Assembly (NCBI RefSeq): GCF_032854445.1
Contig: NC_088295.1
Span: 19,579,385 to 19,643,384, forward strand
DNA from: Liolophura sinensis
Taxonomy: Eukaryota; Mollusca; Polyplacophora; Chitonida; Chitonidae
Direction of reading: 5' to 3'
DNA length: 64,000 bases
Each line of letters starts with the position of its first letter. Within the stretch, counting starts at the first letter, position 1. The position numbers and the translations under genes were made by a program. This document shows positions 17,070-29,700 of the stretch, piece after piece. The notes beneath the pieces are model-generated. The model was not told the DNA's origin. It worked only from the letters and a program-made list of their open reading frames with translations, and ran no database searches.

Positions 17070-18484
17070 TAATATAAATGGCCTGTGGTGTGTTCAGACG
17101 AAATTCTATTTATGACTAGTACATTGCTTCCTCTCCCCCCCATCGTCACAAGGATGGACAGATTGGGTTCCCAAGAACATATTTATTTTGTCAAAAAGAT
17201 AGTCGTGAAATGAGGTTTATGCCTGAAAAAAAACTGTTAAATGTGGGTAAAATTAAAAGAGAATCAGAAAAGCTTCATTTTGTACATGGCACGATATACT
17301 TGTGTGAAAAATGTTGAATTTGATGTATTATTCGTTCCCAGTTTTATCAGAATTCACTACCAGAATAGTTGAAAGATTAAAGCAGACAGAAGATGAAAAA
17401 CAAAAACGTGATAATTTCTTGTACTATAGATTTTCATTGTGGTTGTCTGAATACCATAGCGTTGTTACCATGTTGATACCTCATTCTTGTGTCATGTATA
17501 GATTTGCTACGTTTCTTACGGCCTATTATTCTGCATGGCCTTCCTCTTCATAGCCATCTGGCTAGCAGGCCAGTATGTGTGTGCTCTTATGGCATGCCAC
17601 TGCTGACGGGTAGTCTGTTGTAGTTACATATAATAGCTTTGTAAATGATCACGATGGTTTTGCAAGGTTGTCTAACCCATAAGCCAGATAATTGTCATGA
17701 ATGGTTCTGTAGTACAGATTGCGCAGGACAGGTCGTATGTGGAGACAAACAAAGGCACTCAACAATTTATGTCTATGCCACAAGATTACAGATGTTGTGA
17801 TTTTCGGGAATGCAGCTCAGTTTTAGTCTGTGACATGGAACAATTTGAGTCCAAGTAAGTTTCAGGCCCTGGGATCACAAAGCGATCTTAGACTTAAGTC
17901 AAAATTTTAATCATTAAAGTCAATTCTGTTATTTTAGATGAGATTTGCTGTACAACAACTTACCCAGAACTTATGCTGTTAAGCTATGTTTTGAGCTTGT
18001 TAGGTCAGAAATAGCAATTTTAATGAGATTTGAAATTTTGACTTAAGTCTGAGATTGATGATCCTGGGGCCTGGTCCTGGTGTGACAAAGATTTTCTTTA
18101 AAATTTGACAAAATATATGTGACTGTGTAAGGTTGCAATGTGTAAATACAGATATAGCCACAATTGTTGGTTTGCCCGGCAACCAAGAAATCACACATAC
18201 TCGAAAAAGATATCTCATTAAAACGATACTGATATTCTGGGCATGTACAGATTGGTGGCCATTTTGATACACCAGTATGTTTATAGATTCAAGGTACGCA
18301 TTTCACAGCTAAGTGCTAATTCTTTTCCTCAGATATTTCTTTTCTTGAAGCGTCCTGATATGATAGTCATGTAGTCATGGTGGGTAAAGCCCACCATTTC
18401 TGTGTATAACATTGTCATTACCTGACTGTACCTGAGCCTTGCTGAAATATTGACCTGAATTCCACACCTTTCCTTAACACCATG
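17070..18484. other. METAP1 3' flank/3' UTR region
   Basis: No gene seen apart from the hairpin at 17865-18071. ATTAAA variants occur near 17253 and 17375, but no AATAAA was noted close to the stop codon, so the METAP1 polyadenylation site is unresolved. Confidence 0.5.
17865..18071. mobile_element. MITE-like hairpin element
   Basis: Two ~45-bp imperfect inverted arms (17865-17910 and ~18027-18071) share GGCC..GGGATCA and GACTTAAGTCAAAATTT on opposite strands around a ~110-bp loop. No coding capacity. This is the size and form of a non-autonomous DNA transposon relic. Confidence 0.65.
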
Positions 18485-20065
18485 TCACAAACATGAACCT
18501 GGTACCAGTTTGTCAAAGATTTCACTCTGCTAACTGTTCACATGTACATATTGTGTGAATCACAAACATGAACAAGGTACCAGTTTGTCAAAGATTTCAC
18601 TATGCTGAATGTTTACATGTGCATATTGTGTGAATCACAAACATGAACAAGGTACCAGTTTGGCAAAGATTTCACTATGCTGAATGTTTACATGTGCATA
18701 TTGTGTGAATCACAAACATGAACAAGGTACCAGTTTGGCAAAGATTTCACTATGCTGAATGTTTACATGTGCATATTGTGTGAATCACAAACATGAATGA
18801 GGTACCAGTTTGGCAAAGATTTCACTATGCTGAATGTTTACATGTGCATATTGTGTGAATCACAAACATGAAGAAGGTACCAGTTTGGCAAAGATTTCAC
18901 TATGCTGAATGTTCACATGTGCATATTGTGTGAATCACAAACATGAACGAGGTACCAGTTTGGCAAAGATTTCACTATGCTGAATGTTCACATGTGCATA
19001 TTGTGTGAATCACAAACATGAACGAGGTACCAGTTTGGCAAAGATTTCACTATGCTGAATGTTCACATATTGTGTGAACCACAAACATGAACAAGGTACC
19101 AGTTTGGCAAAGATTTTACTATGCTGAATGTTTACATGTACATGTTGTGTGAATCACAAACATGAACGAGGTACCAGTTTGTCAAAGATTTCACTATGCT
19201 GAATGTTTACATGTGCATATTGTGTGAACCACAAACATGAACAAGGTACCAGTTTGGCAAAGATTTTACTATGCTGAATGTTTACATGTACATGTTGTGT
19301 GAATCACAAACATGAACGAGGTACCAGTTTGGCAAAGATTTCACTATGCTGAATGTTCACATATTGTGTGAACCACAAACATGAACAAGGTACCAGTTTG
19401 GCAAAGATTTCGCTATGCTGAATGTTTACATGTACATGTTGTGAGAATCACAAACATGAACGATGTACCAGTTTGGCAAAGATTTCACTATGCTGAATGT
19501 TTACATGTGCTTGTTGTGTGAATCACAAACATGAACAAGGTACCAGTTTGGCAAAGATTTCACTATGCTGAATATTTACATGTACATATTGTGTGAATCA
19601 CAAACATGGATGAGGTACCAGTATGGCAAAGATTTCACTATGCTAACTGTTCACATGTACATATTGTGTGAATCACAAACATGAACAAGGTACCAGTTTG
19701 TCAAAGATTTCACTATGCGGAATGTTCACATGTGCATATTGTGTGAATCACAAACATGAACAAGGTACCAGTTTGGCAAAGATTTCACTATGCTGAATGT
19801 TTACATGTACATATTGTGTGAATCACAAACATGGATGAGGTACCAGTATGGCAAAGATTTCACTATGCTGAATGTTTACATGTACAGTGTGCTTGTTGTG
19901 TGAATCACAAACATGAACGCGGGTACCAGTCTGGCAAAGATTTCACTATGCCAAATGTTCACATATTGTGTGAATCTCAATATGTAGGAATGTCACAAGC
20001 ATGAACCTGGCACCGGTTTGACAAACATTTCACTGTGCTGAATGCCTACATGTCGTGTGAATACA
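18485..20065. repeat. 75-bp minisatellite
   Basis: About twenty copies of a 75-bp unit containing CACAAACATGAACAAGGTAC, then AGTTTGGCAAAGATTTCAC and TATGCTGAATG. Some copies lack ~11 bp (ACATGTGCAT). The final copies decay after ~19990. Confidence 0.95.
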
Positions 20066-20292
20066 TATGTGGCTCTTATTAAGCAATGGTGAGCATCATT
20101 TCCTCGATGGATCAAAAGTGATGTGGTTGCTGTTACCATTCTGCTGTACACAGCTGTGCTTCATTGGGGTTTTGTTAACTGTTCCAATACAAAACTGTTT
20201 TAATCCCTGGCAGTTCAAGAGTTGTGTAAACAGTTTGTTCACTTAACTGGATATGTTTATACTTACTGGTGTATTTTTTAATGATTTTATGT

Positions 20293-20298
20293 AATAAA
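20293..20298 (+). terminator. Candidate distal polyadenylation signal
   Basis: AATAAA in GTAATAAAATTCACAG, between two minisatellites. If METAP1 has a long 3' UTR it would include the 75-bp array. This rests on the hexamer only. Confidence 0.2.
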
Positions 20299-20369
20299 AT
20301 TCACAGACATTACAACCTAAGATTTGCTTTTCCTTTTTGAGCAGTGAGAGTTTATCTAGGGCATTAAGT

Positions 20370-21598
20370 ATTATTATGAAGTCACTTCATCTCATTTTCT
20401 CTGGGACTAAGTGTTATTGAAAACTCTCAGCATCTGTTTCTCTGAGATTAAAATTTTGTGAAAACTTACAGCACCATTTTCTCTGTGATTAAGTCTAAGT
20501 GATCATTCTCATCACCAGTTTCAATGGGACTGTAAAGTGTTAGTGAAGACTCCCACTCCCATTTTCTCTGTGATTAAGTCTAAGTGATAATTCTCATCAC
20601 CAGTTTCAGTGGGACTGTAAAGTGTTAGTGAAGACTCCCACTGCCATTTTCTCTGTGATTAAGTCTAAGTGATAATTTTCATCACCAGTTTCAGTGGGAC
20701 TATAAAGTGTTAGTGAAGACTCCCACTGCCATTTTCTCTGTGATTAAGTCTAAGTGATAATTCTCATCACCAGTTTCAATGGGACTGTAAAGTGTTAGTG
20801 AAGACTCCCACTCCCATTTTCTCTGTGATTAAGTCTAAGTGATAATTCTCATCACCAGTTTCAATGGGACTATAAAGTGTTAGTGAAGACTCCCACTGCC
20901 ATTTTCTCTGTGATTAAGTCTAAGTGATAATTCTCATCACCAGTTTCAGTGGGACTATAAAGTGTTAGTGAAGACTCCCACTGCCATTTTCTCTGTGATT
21001 AAGTCTAAGTGATAATTCTCATCACCAGTTTCAATGGGACTATAAAGTGTTAGTGAAGACTCCCACTGCCATTTTCTCTGTGATTAAGTCTAAGTGATAA
21101 TTCTCATCACCAGTTTCAATGGGGACTGTAAAGTGTTAGTGAAGACTCCCACTGCCATTTTCTCTGTGATTAAGTCTAAGTGATAATTCTCATCACCAGT
21201 TTCAATGGGACTATAAAGTGTTAGTGAAGACTCCCACTGCCATTTTCTCTGTGATTAAGTCTAAGTGATCATTCTCATCACCAGTTTCAATGGGACTGTA
21301 AAGTGTTAGTGAAGACTCCCATTCCCATTTTCCCTGTGATTAAGTCTAAGTGATAATTCTCATCACCAGTTTCAATGGGACTGTAAAGTGTTAGTGAAGA
21401 CTCCCACTGCCATTTTCTCTGTGATTAAGTCTAAGTGATAATTCTCATCACCAGTTTCAATGGGACTATAAAGTGTTAGTGAAGACTCCCACTGCCATTT
21501 TCTCTGTGATTAAGTCTAAGTGATCATTCTCATCACCAGTTTCAATGGGACTGTAAAGTGTTAGTGAAGACTCCCACTCCCATTTTCTCTGTGATTAC
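20370..21598. repeat. 85-bp minisatellite
   Basis: About fourteen copies of an 85-bp unit (ATTTTCTCTGTGATTAAGTC ... GTGTTAGTGAAGACTCCCA). Copies are highly homogeneous in the centre, suggesting recent amplification; the first copies are diverged. Confidence 0.95.
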
Positions 21599-22489
21599 AT
21601 GGTTGGATACTCTCTCAGCAGCATTGTCTAATTGATTAATTGTTGCAATGAACCTCATTTGAAAGGGGCTAACAGTGACCTGCATGGCCCCTAACTTTAG
21701 TGGGATTGGCTGACAGTGGAGATAGGGTTTTCTAGCTTACACTGTGCCACCTTGGTCATGCCTTGAAGTCCAAGAAGTCACTAATGTGAAGTATATGTTA
21801 GATGAAAGACCATGAAACACTATCCAGAAAATTTAGTTTGATTTATTCTTAGAATTTTTTCAACCTGGTAAAATGCATTTGAAAGTTTGGATTCTCCGGT
21901 GGCCTTTTCTGGTGCCGGGACCAGTAAGGTAACATTAGGTTTTTGCCACTTAACTTGGCAAAACATATAGATAGATGAGTACAATTGCCGATTGGACCTA
22001 GAAATGAGTTGTTTCAAGTAAAAAATGGTTTCTGCTTCACTACACATCAAAATAGAATGTGAAGTTTTAAAACCATTTTACTCCATTCAAAAAGTCTTTC
22101 AAAAATAAATCGAACTATTTTCTTGGACAATGTTTAATGATCTTTCATTGTTTTCTTTGCCTTTAATAAGTCTGACACACCTAAAATTCAGCTTGGCTAG
22201 GCAAAGCCCAGACTTACCTATCTCTAACACCAGCCAATCAGAATCAATTCTGTATTCCTTTAACAGACACAATGACCCACTAGGTCATGGTACTACACCT
22301 CACTGGGTGGAGATCAGTATAGTCTGGCGTGAACTCAAATCCCCTACATCTGAAGCAGACATGCTAATGTTTTAGCAAGAGCAGTGCAAGAAGCTAATGA
22401 TTGAGTCTTGCAGCATTGCAACGCCTGGCGAAAGGGAGTGGAACTGATAACAAGTACCAAATACTCCAATGAAACTTTGCTCTAAAAAA
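21599..22489. other. Spacer between minisatellites
   Basis: Unique AT-rich sequence. Short open frames on both strands lack splice context and family resemblance. Nothing else seen. Confidence 0.5.
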
Positions 22490-24035
22490 AGAGATACAGT
22501 GCAGTATGGTCCCTATTCTTGCAAAGGACCTTCTGCTGGGTGCCACAAGAGAAACTGAGCAGTATGGTTTCTGTTTTGGCGATGGACAGTCTGCTGGGCG
22601 CCACAAGAGATACATTGCAGTATGGTTCCTATTCTGGCAAGGGGCTGTCTGCTGGGTGCCACAAGATACATTGCAGTATAGTTCCTATTGTGGCGATGGA
22701 CTCTCTGCAGACCACCACAAAAGATACATTGTAGTATGGTTCCTGTTCTTGTGAGGGACTGTCTGCTGGATGCCACAAGAGATACATTGCAGTATGGTTC
22801 CTATTGTGGTGAAGGACTCTCTGCAGGGCGCCACAAGATACATCGCAGTATGGTTCCTATTCTGGTGAAGGGTTGTCCGCTGGACACCACAAGATACATG
22901 GCAGTATGGTTCCTATTCTGGTGAAGGGCTGTCTTCTGGGTGCCACAAGATACATCACAGTATGGTTCCTATTGTGGTGAAGGGCTGTCTGCTGGGCACC
23001 ACAAGGGATACATTGCAGTATAGTTCCTATTGTGGCGATGGACTCTCTGCAGACCGCCACAAAAGATACATTGTAGTATGGTTCCTATACTGGTGAAGGG
23101 CTGTCTTCTGGGTGCCACAAGATACATCACAGTATGGTTCCTATTCTGGTGAAGGGCTGTCTGCTGGGCACCACAAGGGATACATTGCAGTATAGTTCCT
23201 ATTGTGGCGATGGACTCTCTGCAGACCGCCACAAAAGATACATTGTAGTATGGTTCCTATTCTGGTGAAGGGCTGTCTTCTGGGTGCCACAAGATACATC
23301 GCAGTATGATTCCTATTCCGGTGAAGGGCTGTCTGCTGGGTGCCACAAGATACATCGCAGTATGGTTCCTATTCTGGTGAAGGGCTCTCTGCTGGGTGCC
23401 ACAAGATACATCACAGTATGGTTCCTATTTTGGTGAAGGGCTGTCTTCTGGGTGCCACAAGATACATCGCAGTATGGTTCCTATTCTGGTGAACGGCTGT
23501 CTGCTGGGTGCCACAAGATACATCGCAGTATGGTTCCTATTCTCGCGAAGGGCTGTCTGCTGGGTGCCACAAGATACATCGCAGTATGGTTCCTATTCTG
23601 GTGAAGGGCTGTCTTCTGGGTGCCACAAGATACATCGCAGTATGGTTCCTATTCTGGTGAAGGACTCTCTGCAGGATGCCACAAGGTACATGGCAGTACG
23701 GTTCCTATTCTGGTGAAGGGCTTCCTGCTGGGTGCCACAAGATACATCGCAGTATGGTTCCTATTCTGGTGAAGGACTCTCTGCAGGATGCCACAAGATA
23801 CATGGCAGTATGGTTCCTATTCTGGTGAAGGGCTTTCTGCTGGGCACCAAAAGAGATACAGTGCACTGTGGTTCCTATACGGGTGAAGGGCTATCTGCTG
23901 GGTGCCACAAGATACATCGCAGTATGGTTCCTATTCTGGTGAAGGGCTGTCTTCTGGGTGCCACAAGATACATGGCAGTATGGTTCCTATACGGGTGAAG
24001 GACTGTCAGCTGGATGCCACAAGATACATGGCAAG
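22490..24035. repeat. 56-bp minisatellite
   Basis: About 27 copies of a ~56-bp unit (GCCACAAGATACATCGCAGT, ATGGTTCCTATTCTGGTGAA, GGGCTGTCTGCTGGGT) with frequent small variants. Several ~100-aa open frames on both strands are by-products. Confidence 0.95.
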
Positions 24036-24549
24036 TCTATAAATGATGTAAATAGTGCTACCAACCAATAAAACAATATGACAAAAAATTGGTGTAGTAC
24101 AAACAAACAGAAGATTTATTAATAACCAAATTTAACAAACATGTAAACTGTCCATAAAAGGTATATAACAAAGTTACACAAAAATGGGATAAATTTAGCA
24201 TCAACAACAAATTAATATCATGCACCAAACATTCCTATGCTTCAATTTTTGCAGATGTAAACAATGCTACCAACACCTGAAGAAAACTTGCAAAACAGGT
24301 ACCCTGTAAATTTATTTAAAAACCATGTTGCCTCAATGAACTATCTGAAATTCTACATTTGAATAAGCAACATTCTGGGTACATGTCAATACACGAAAAG
24401 GTGACACAAAACTGCATTTGTACCAGTCATCTTTATGCTGCCTTAGAAGGGAAATGTGCTCTGAAAAGTAATCTATATCCATCAACAGACTGAAAAATCA
24501 CAATCAAACTTGACTAGTCGGAGGGAGTGGCATATTGGTGTGTTTAGTA
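24036..24549. other. AT-rich spacer
   Basis: Unique sequence between two arrays; no gene, RNA or element recognised. Confidence 0.5.
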
Positions 24550-25075
24550 GTTCAGATGAGTATGAGTAGAGATGAGTATGTCTGTGTGTGCCACTCATAC
24601 ATATGCAGTAGAGTAGAGATGAGTATGTCTGTATGCCACACTCGTACATACACAGTAGAGTAGGGATGAGTATGTCTTTTTGCGACACTCACACATATAC
24701 AGTAAAGTAGAGATGAGTATGTCTGTGTGCGACACTCATACATATGCAGTAGAGTAGAGATGTCTGTGTGTGACACTCATACATATGCAGTAGAGTAGAG
24801 ATGAGTATGTCTGTGTGCAACACTCACACATATGCAGTAGAGTAGAGATAAGTATGCCTGTGTGCGACACTCACACATATGCAGTAGAGCAGAGATGAGT
24901 ATGTCTGTGTGTGACACTCACACATACGCATTAGAGATGAGTATGTCTGTATGCCACACTCCCACATATGCAGTAGAGCACAGATGGGTATGTCTGTGTG
25001 TGACACTCATACATATGCAGTAGAGCAGAGATGAGTATGCTTGTGTGTGACACTCATACATATGCAGTATGGGAG
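24550..25075. repeat. 47-bp minisatellite
   Basis: About eleven copies of a 47-bp unit (GAGTATGTCTGTGTGCGACA, CTCACACATATGCAGTAGAG, TAGAGAT). The minus strand gives repetitive MSHTDI..YSSLLYCICMS frames that are artefacts of the array. Confidence 0.95.
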
Positions 25076-25554
25076 TAATGGCACGTGTGAGCGTGACATT
25101 CTTCCACATCTAATAAGAGGGTACAAGACAACTACTACAGCCCACAAAACTTCATCCTTGCTTCATCTGCATGCAGACTGTTATCTTATCCGAGGACATG
25201 GCAGTTCAAGAGACAATCTGGGACATTTAGGACTAAATACATCAAAAGTGAACTCCATTATTACTAGATTGACTGTGCATAAGGTAATGGATATGAATTG
25301 TCATGAGCCAGTGTCCTACATTAGAAATTATACCTCAGAAATTTTTGTAACTAAGAACTACATTTTCTTGCATGGTGAAAGTTAAATGTACACACACAGG
25401 TGAAATATCCCACAAAAAATTACCTGTTTCCTAAATGTAAACTCAGATTTGGTAGCAAGGCTACCAAAGAGCTTGAATGTAGACAACACTTGACGGCAAA
25501 ACTTCAGCTTGGTATATAAATTTCTGAAGTTGTAATTCACAGTAAATAATACAT

Positions 25555-25865
25555 GCACAGAGCTTCAGCCATGGGACATCTCCCTCATGCCACTGTGCTT
25601 TATATGCATGTAAAATTCAGGTCAGTACATGCAGTACTTTTTAAGATACCAGCCCTAATATTCTGTTTGATACTGATTATCTTAAAACACAAGGTTATGA
25701 ATTTTGTAATTTAGTGTATTTAATATGTACACAGCGAATCAATGATAGAAAATCCACCTTGTGTTATTGTGCTTTACATGTGTGCAAAACCTGAGCTCAA
25801 TGCATGCAGTTCTGCTTAAGATACCACCCCTAACATTTTGTTTAACCTGGTACTAATATAACAGA
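25555..25865. repeat. Diverged ~190-bp direct duplication
   Basis: The segment at ~25590-25680 (TGTGCTTTATATGCATG ... TTAAGATACCAGCCCTAATATT) recurs at ~25768-25860 with many substitutions. The surrounding 25076-26054 is otherwise unremarkable. Confidence 0.6.
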
Positions 25866-26054
25866 TTGTGCTAGTTCCAGGTTTAACATCACTTTCCTTG
25901 TTACGGAATGCCGACGCCAGCGCTCAGGGTATGACATGAGCTACGTCTGTACTTCATACAGGTGAGCTCAAAACAGAAAAATAACTTTTTGTTAGGGGTT
26001 TAATGTCACCTACAACATAGTGTTCATAGTGCTGTATTACTGGTACTCCATGTG

Positions 26055-26342
26055 AAATATTTATTTATTTATTTATTTGATTGGTGTTTTACGTCGTACT
26101 CAAGAGTATTTCACTTATACGACAGCGGCCCCATTATGGCGGGTGGAAACCGGACAGAGGCCGGGGGAAACCCACGACCATCTGCAGGTCAAACTGCTGC
26201 TACCCACAAGACACTAGACATGGTGCCCAATCTCTTTAAACTATACTCACAGATTGGCCATTTTAAAGTCATACATACGACCGGATTCAGGATTGAACCA
26301 GGGTTTCTAGCTTACCAGGCAAATGATCCAACCCCTCAACCA
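26055..26342 (-). mobile_element. SINE with a different tRNA-like head
   Basis: The tail and body (TTTGATTGGTGTTTTAC, CTTATACGACAGCGGCC, GGGGGAAACCCACGACC) match the common SINE. The 5' head differs: the minus strand reads GGTTGAGGGGTTGGATCATT and later GGTTCAATCC, a good box B. It looks like a chimeric or second subfamily member. Confidence 0.75.
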
Positions 26343-26761
26343 CTACTGCAAACTTTGTTCTGTTCTTGTAATAAATCATCCCAGTGTTATATATATTTTG
26401 AAAAATATTAACTTCTGACCTGAATGAAATGTTCAAATTGTCACCTATCTGTACATAAAGCCCTTTACTCAATCAGTTAACAGACTGATGTAAAGAGTCA
26501 GCTACACTGAAAGAGTCACTTACATGTACAAAAGGATTATTTTCTGTATATATTTTTGTTTACAAACTTACAAACGCAACTTCATCCAGTTTGGCATCTA
26601 TTATATACATCTACTAAACACTTAACAAAACTACATCTACTCAACATCAAATACTGTAAATTGTAAAAACTATATGACTTCGAAACAAAAATGAACATCA
26701 CAAAATACTTTGGCATGAACTGTAACGCAGGAATTCCAAACTACCTTGAGTGTGAGAAATT

Positions 26762-29700
26762 CTACTGAAACGATGTTGAATCTTTGCTTTCCTCCTCATT
26801 CAAAGGATCAAAAATATCCTTCTGGAGAATGAAATCTTTAACTTTGGCAGCTACTGGTAACACGGGAACCTTCTTCTTAGGGCATGAACCAATAGAATGT
26901 AAGATAACAGCTCTGCAGAGTTGCTGCAGTTTCTTTGGCTCTCGAATAGCCCTGGCAAACAGTGTCAGGATTTCTCTCCTCATAGAAAGTGGGTAGTGCG
27001 AATAAAGCTCTGGGGTTGACTGAAGAATGGTGCCAATGATTCGCACCAAATCGTAAGGTAGGAAGAAGTAGCAATTAAGGAATAGCTTTAACATATCAAT
27101 GTTTCGATGCTTCATCGCAAAGAACAATGGTTCTAGCTCAAAGTGAGGGTGGGGGTCATCACAGCTAAAACAGCAAGGTAAGAGGCCTGCCACTTCTCTG
27201 TTAGCCCCAAGGTTACAGCCATACTGTAACAACAGTTTAGCCATGTAGAAGTTATCTTCCTTGGCAGCAGTCTGGATTGGTGTAAGGCCATGCTCATTAA
27301 ACTGAAATAAAGGAATTACAGAAGTAAATCTACACATTGTAAGTCAGGTTTGTGCATAACTCTCTTTTATCTCTGATTTTAGTTCCAGATGATACATTCC
27401 ACAAAAACTGGAAGCAAACTAGCTGGTATTGGTATATTTATTTATTCACTTGGTTGGTGTTTTATGCAGTACTCAATAATATTTCACTTATACAACAGCA
27501 ACTAGCATTATGGTGGGAGGAAACCCACGACCATCCCCTGGTGGCGAGCACACCTTCCCGTGTACCACCGTACAGGAAGCCAGCATGAGCTGGGCTTGAA
27601 CTCACAGTGACTTCATGGGTAAGAAGTTCCTCAGGTATAGGTATCAGTTATCTTATTCAACATAGACTTGGTGACTTCTGCAGTGAATTATTTAGCTGTA
27701 AGGTTCTCTCTCAGCAAAGCAGAGCTCACCTGATTGATGTCACAGCCAGCCTCAATCAACATTATTGCTATCCTGGCTTGTCCACAGCTGACTGCAGCAT
27801 GTAGAGCTACTGGGTAAGAGTTGTCTGCCTTGAGGGAACATCTGGGTGAAGCTATATACCAGCTGACCACAGCATCATTTCCCTTCTCACACGCTGTGTA
27901 CATAGGGTCCTGGTGTTTGGAGTTTCTCACTTTGACATCACAACCTAATGGAAGAATAACATCGGTAGAGAACAATACGGTATATGTCCATGTGACACGT
28001 TGGAAAAACCCCTCATCTCTTAATAACATGATGTACATTTTTTGTTTAAGAGGCTATACTGGAAATTTTTGGCAAAAAATCTGTCAGTCCAAATCCAATC
28101 CAATTTTTACTGTTTGTTTAAAATATTTCAAATAATTCAGTTTCACCAAATATCAGCCTTGTGTGCGCATGTGTTACCATTCCAATCTGGTAAATTCCTG
28201 AATCTTAAAAAGCGTCGCTGTAACTTTTCAAAATTTTAGAATCATTTCAAAAGTATAAATAGCACCAGTACCAATCTCATACATGGAATTACTGAAATTT
28301 GAGCTATTTGTGGTACATACAGGAAATCTGATTTGATTAGCGAATATGAACTTTATGCCAAAATCTGGTACAGCCTCTTTAAACCCATACACACTCGGGA
28401 GGTTTGTCCAACATATTTACATGCACACTTATGCATGTTGGGTCAAAACCAATCTGTATATCGGTATGTATAATCATACTAACCTCTAAACTTTCTTCAC
28501 TTTCTGAAACCTAACAAATTTCAGCCTAAACTTTTACACTGATGCACATATACATGTTGAACACATAACTACCCTTTCCAGGTTATCTAATTTCATATTA
28601 GAAAATTTATTAGAGAAAAAGGAATAAGTTAATCAGAGTTTGTCAACTTATAAATCAGAGGAACATGCAAAATGGTTGAGGAATTAAAACAACTGACATC
28701 AATCTGACTCACCAGCTTCCAGCAGCATGAGAGCTGCCTCTGTGTGGTGCTGAACTAAGGCCTCGTGGAGAGGGGAATTCTGATGCTGATTCTCTTGTAA
28801 ATTTAAGTCACTGCCAGCCTTGATTAGAGAATCAATTATCTGGTGGTAAAAGCAAATATCTTCAAAGATTGAGACGCAGCAAACATCATATTTCATCTAC
28901 ATCAAACCCAAATGAACCGATTAACAGCAACATAAAACTCATCAAATGATAGACATAAAATATAGGTCAGAAAAATGGTTCAATCATAAACAAATGTGAT
29001 ATGTCCATCAAAGCTGTCCAGATGTTATAACAATTTTCACTTCTAGATGAATCACAATGAATCAATGCACAGAATGCTCAGGTAACAATCCAACTCTCAA
29101 TGAAAGATAGGGACCTCTGTGACCGAGGGGTTCAGCATGCCAATGCTGTGCTATGAGGAGATTCTTACAAATGCAGTCGCTTTGAGTTCAAGTCCACCTC
29201 GTGCTGGCTTACTCTCCGACCGTATGTGGAAAGGTCTGTCAGCAACCTGCCGATAGTCATGGGTTTCCCCCTGGCTCTGCCCAGTCACCTCCCATCATAA
29301 TGCTGACCGTTGCCATATGAGTGAAATATTCATGAGTACGGCGCAAAACACCAATCAAATAAATAAATAAATCAATGAAAGATATCCAACAAGCTGCTTT
29401 GGTTTCCTTCAACTAGCAATAAGTTAAATATTCTTGAGTGAATATTGGACAGGAAAAATTTATTTTAGAGAACATGTACTAAGTTTTTGATATGATGTGG
29501 CTTGAGAACTGATGTCACACAAAGTGAACTAACCTGGATATGCGCCCGTGTTTTGACTGCCGTATAGAGAGGATGTTCACCATGCAGGTTCACAGTGTTA
29601 ACGCTACAGCCTGATACAACAAAAAAATACTATTTTGTTCTTTACACAGCATATGTCATCTAAGATTCATCCAAAACAAAAGATTATTTCACAAATATGT

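Noticed and set aside
22394-23998. Overlapping ~80-106-codon frames on both strands
   Set aside because: Frames follow the 56-bp minisatellite on both strands equally; no gene-like composition.
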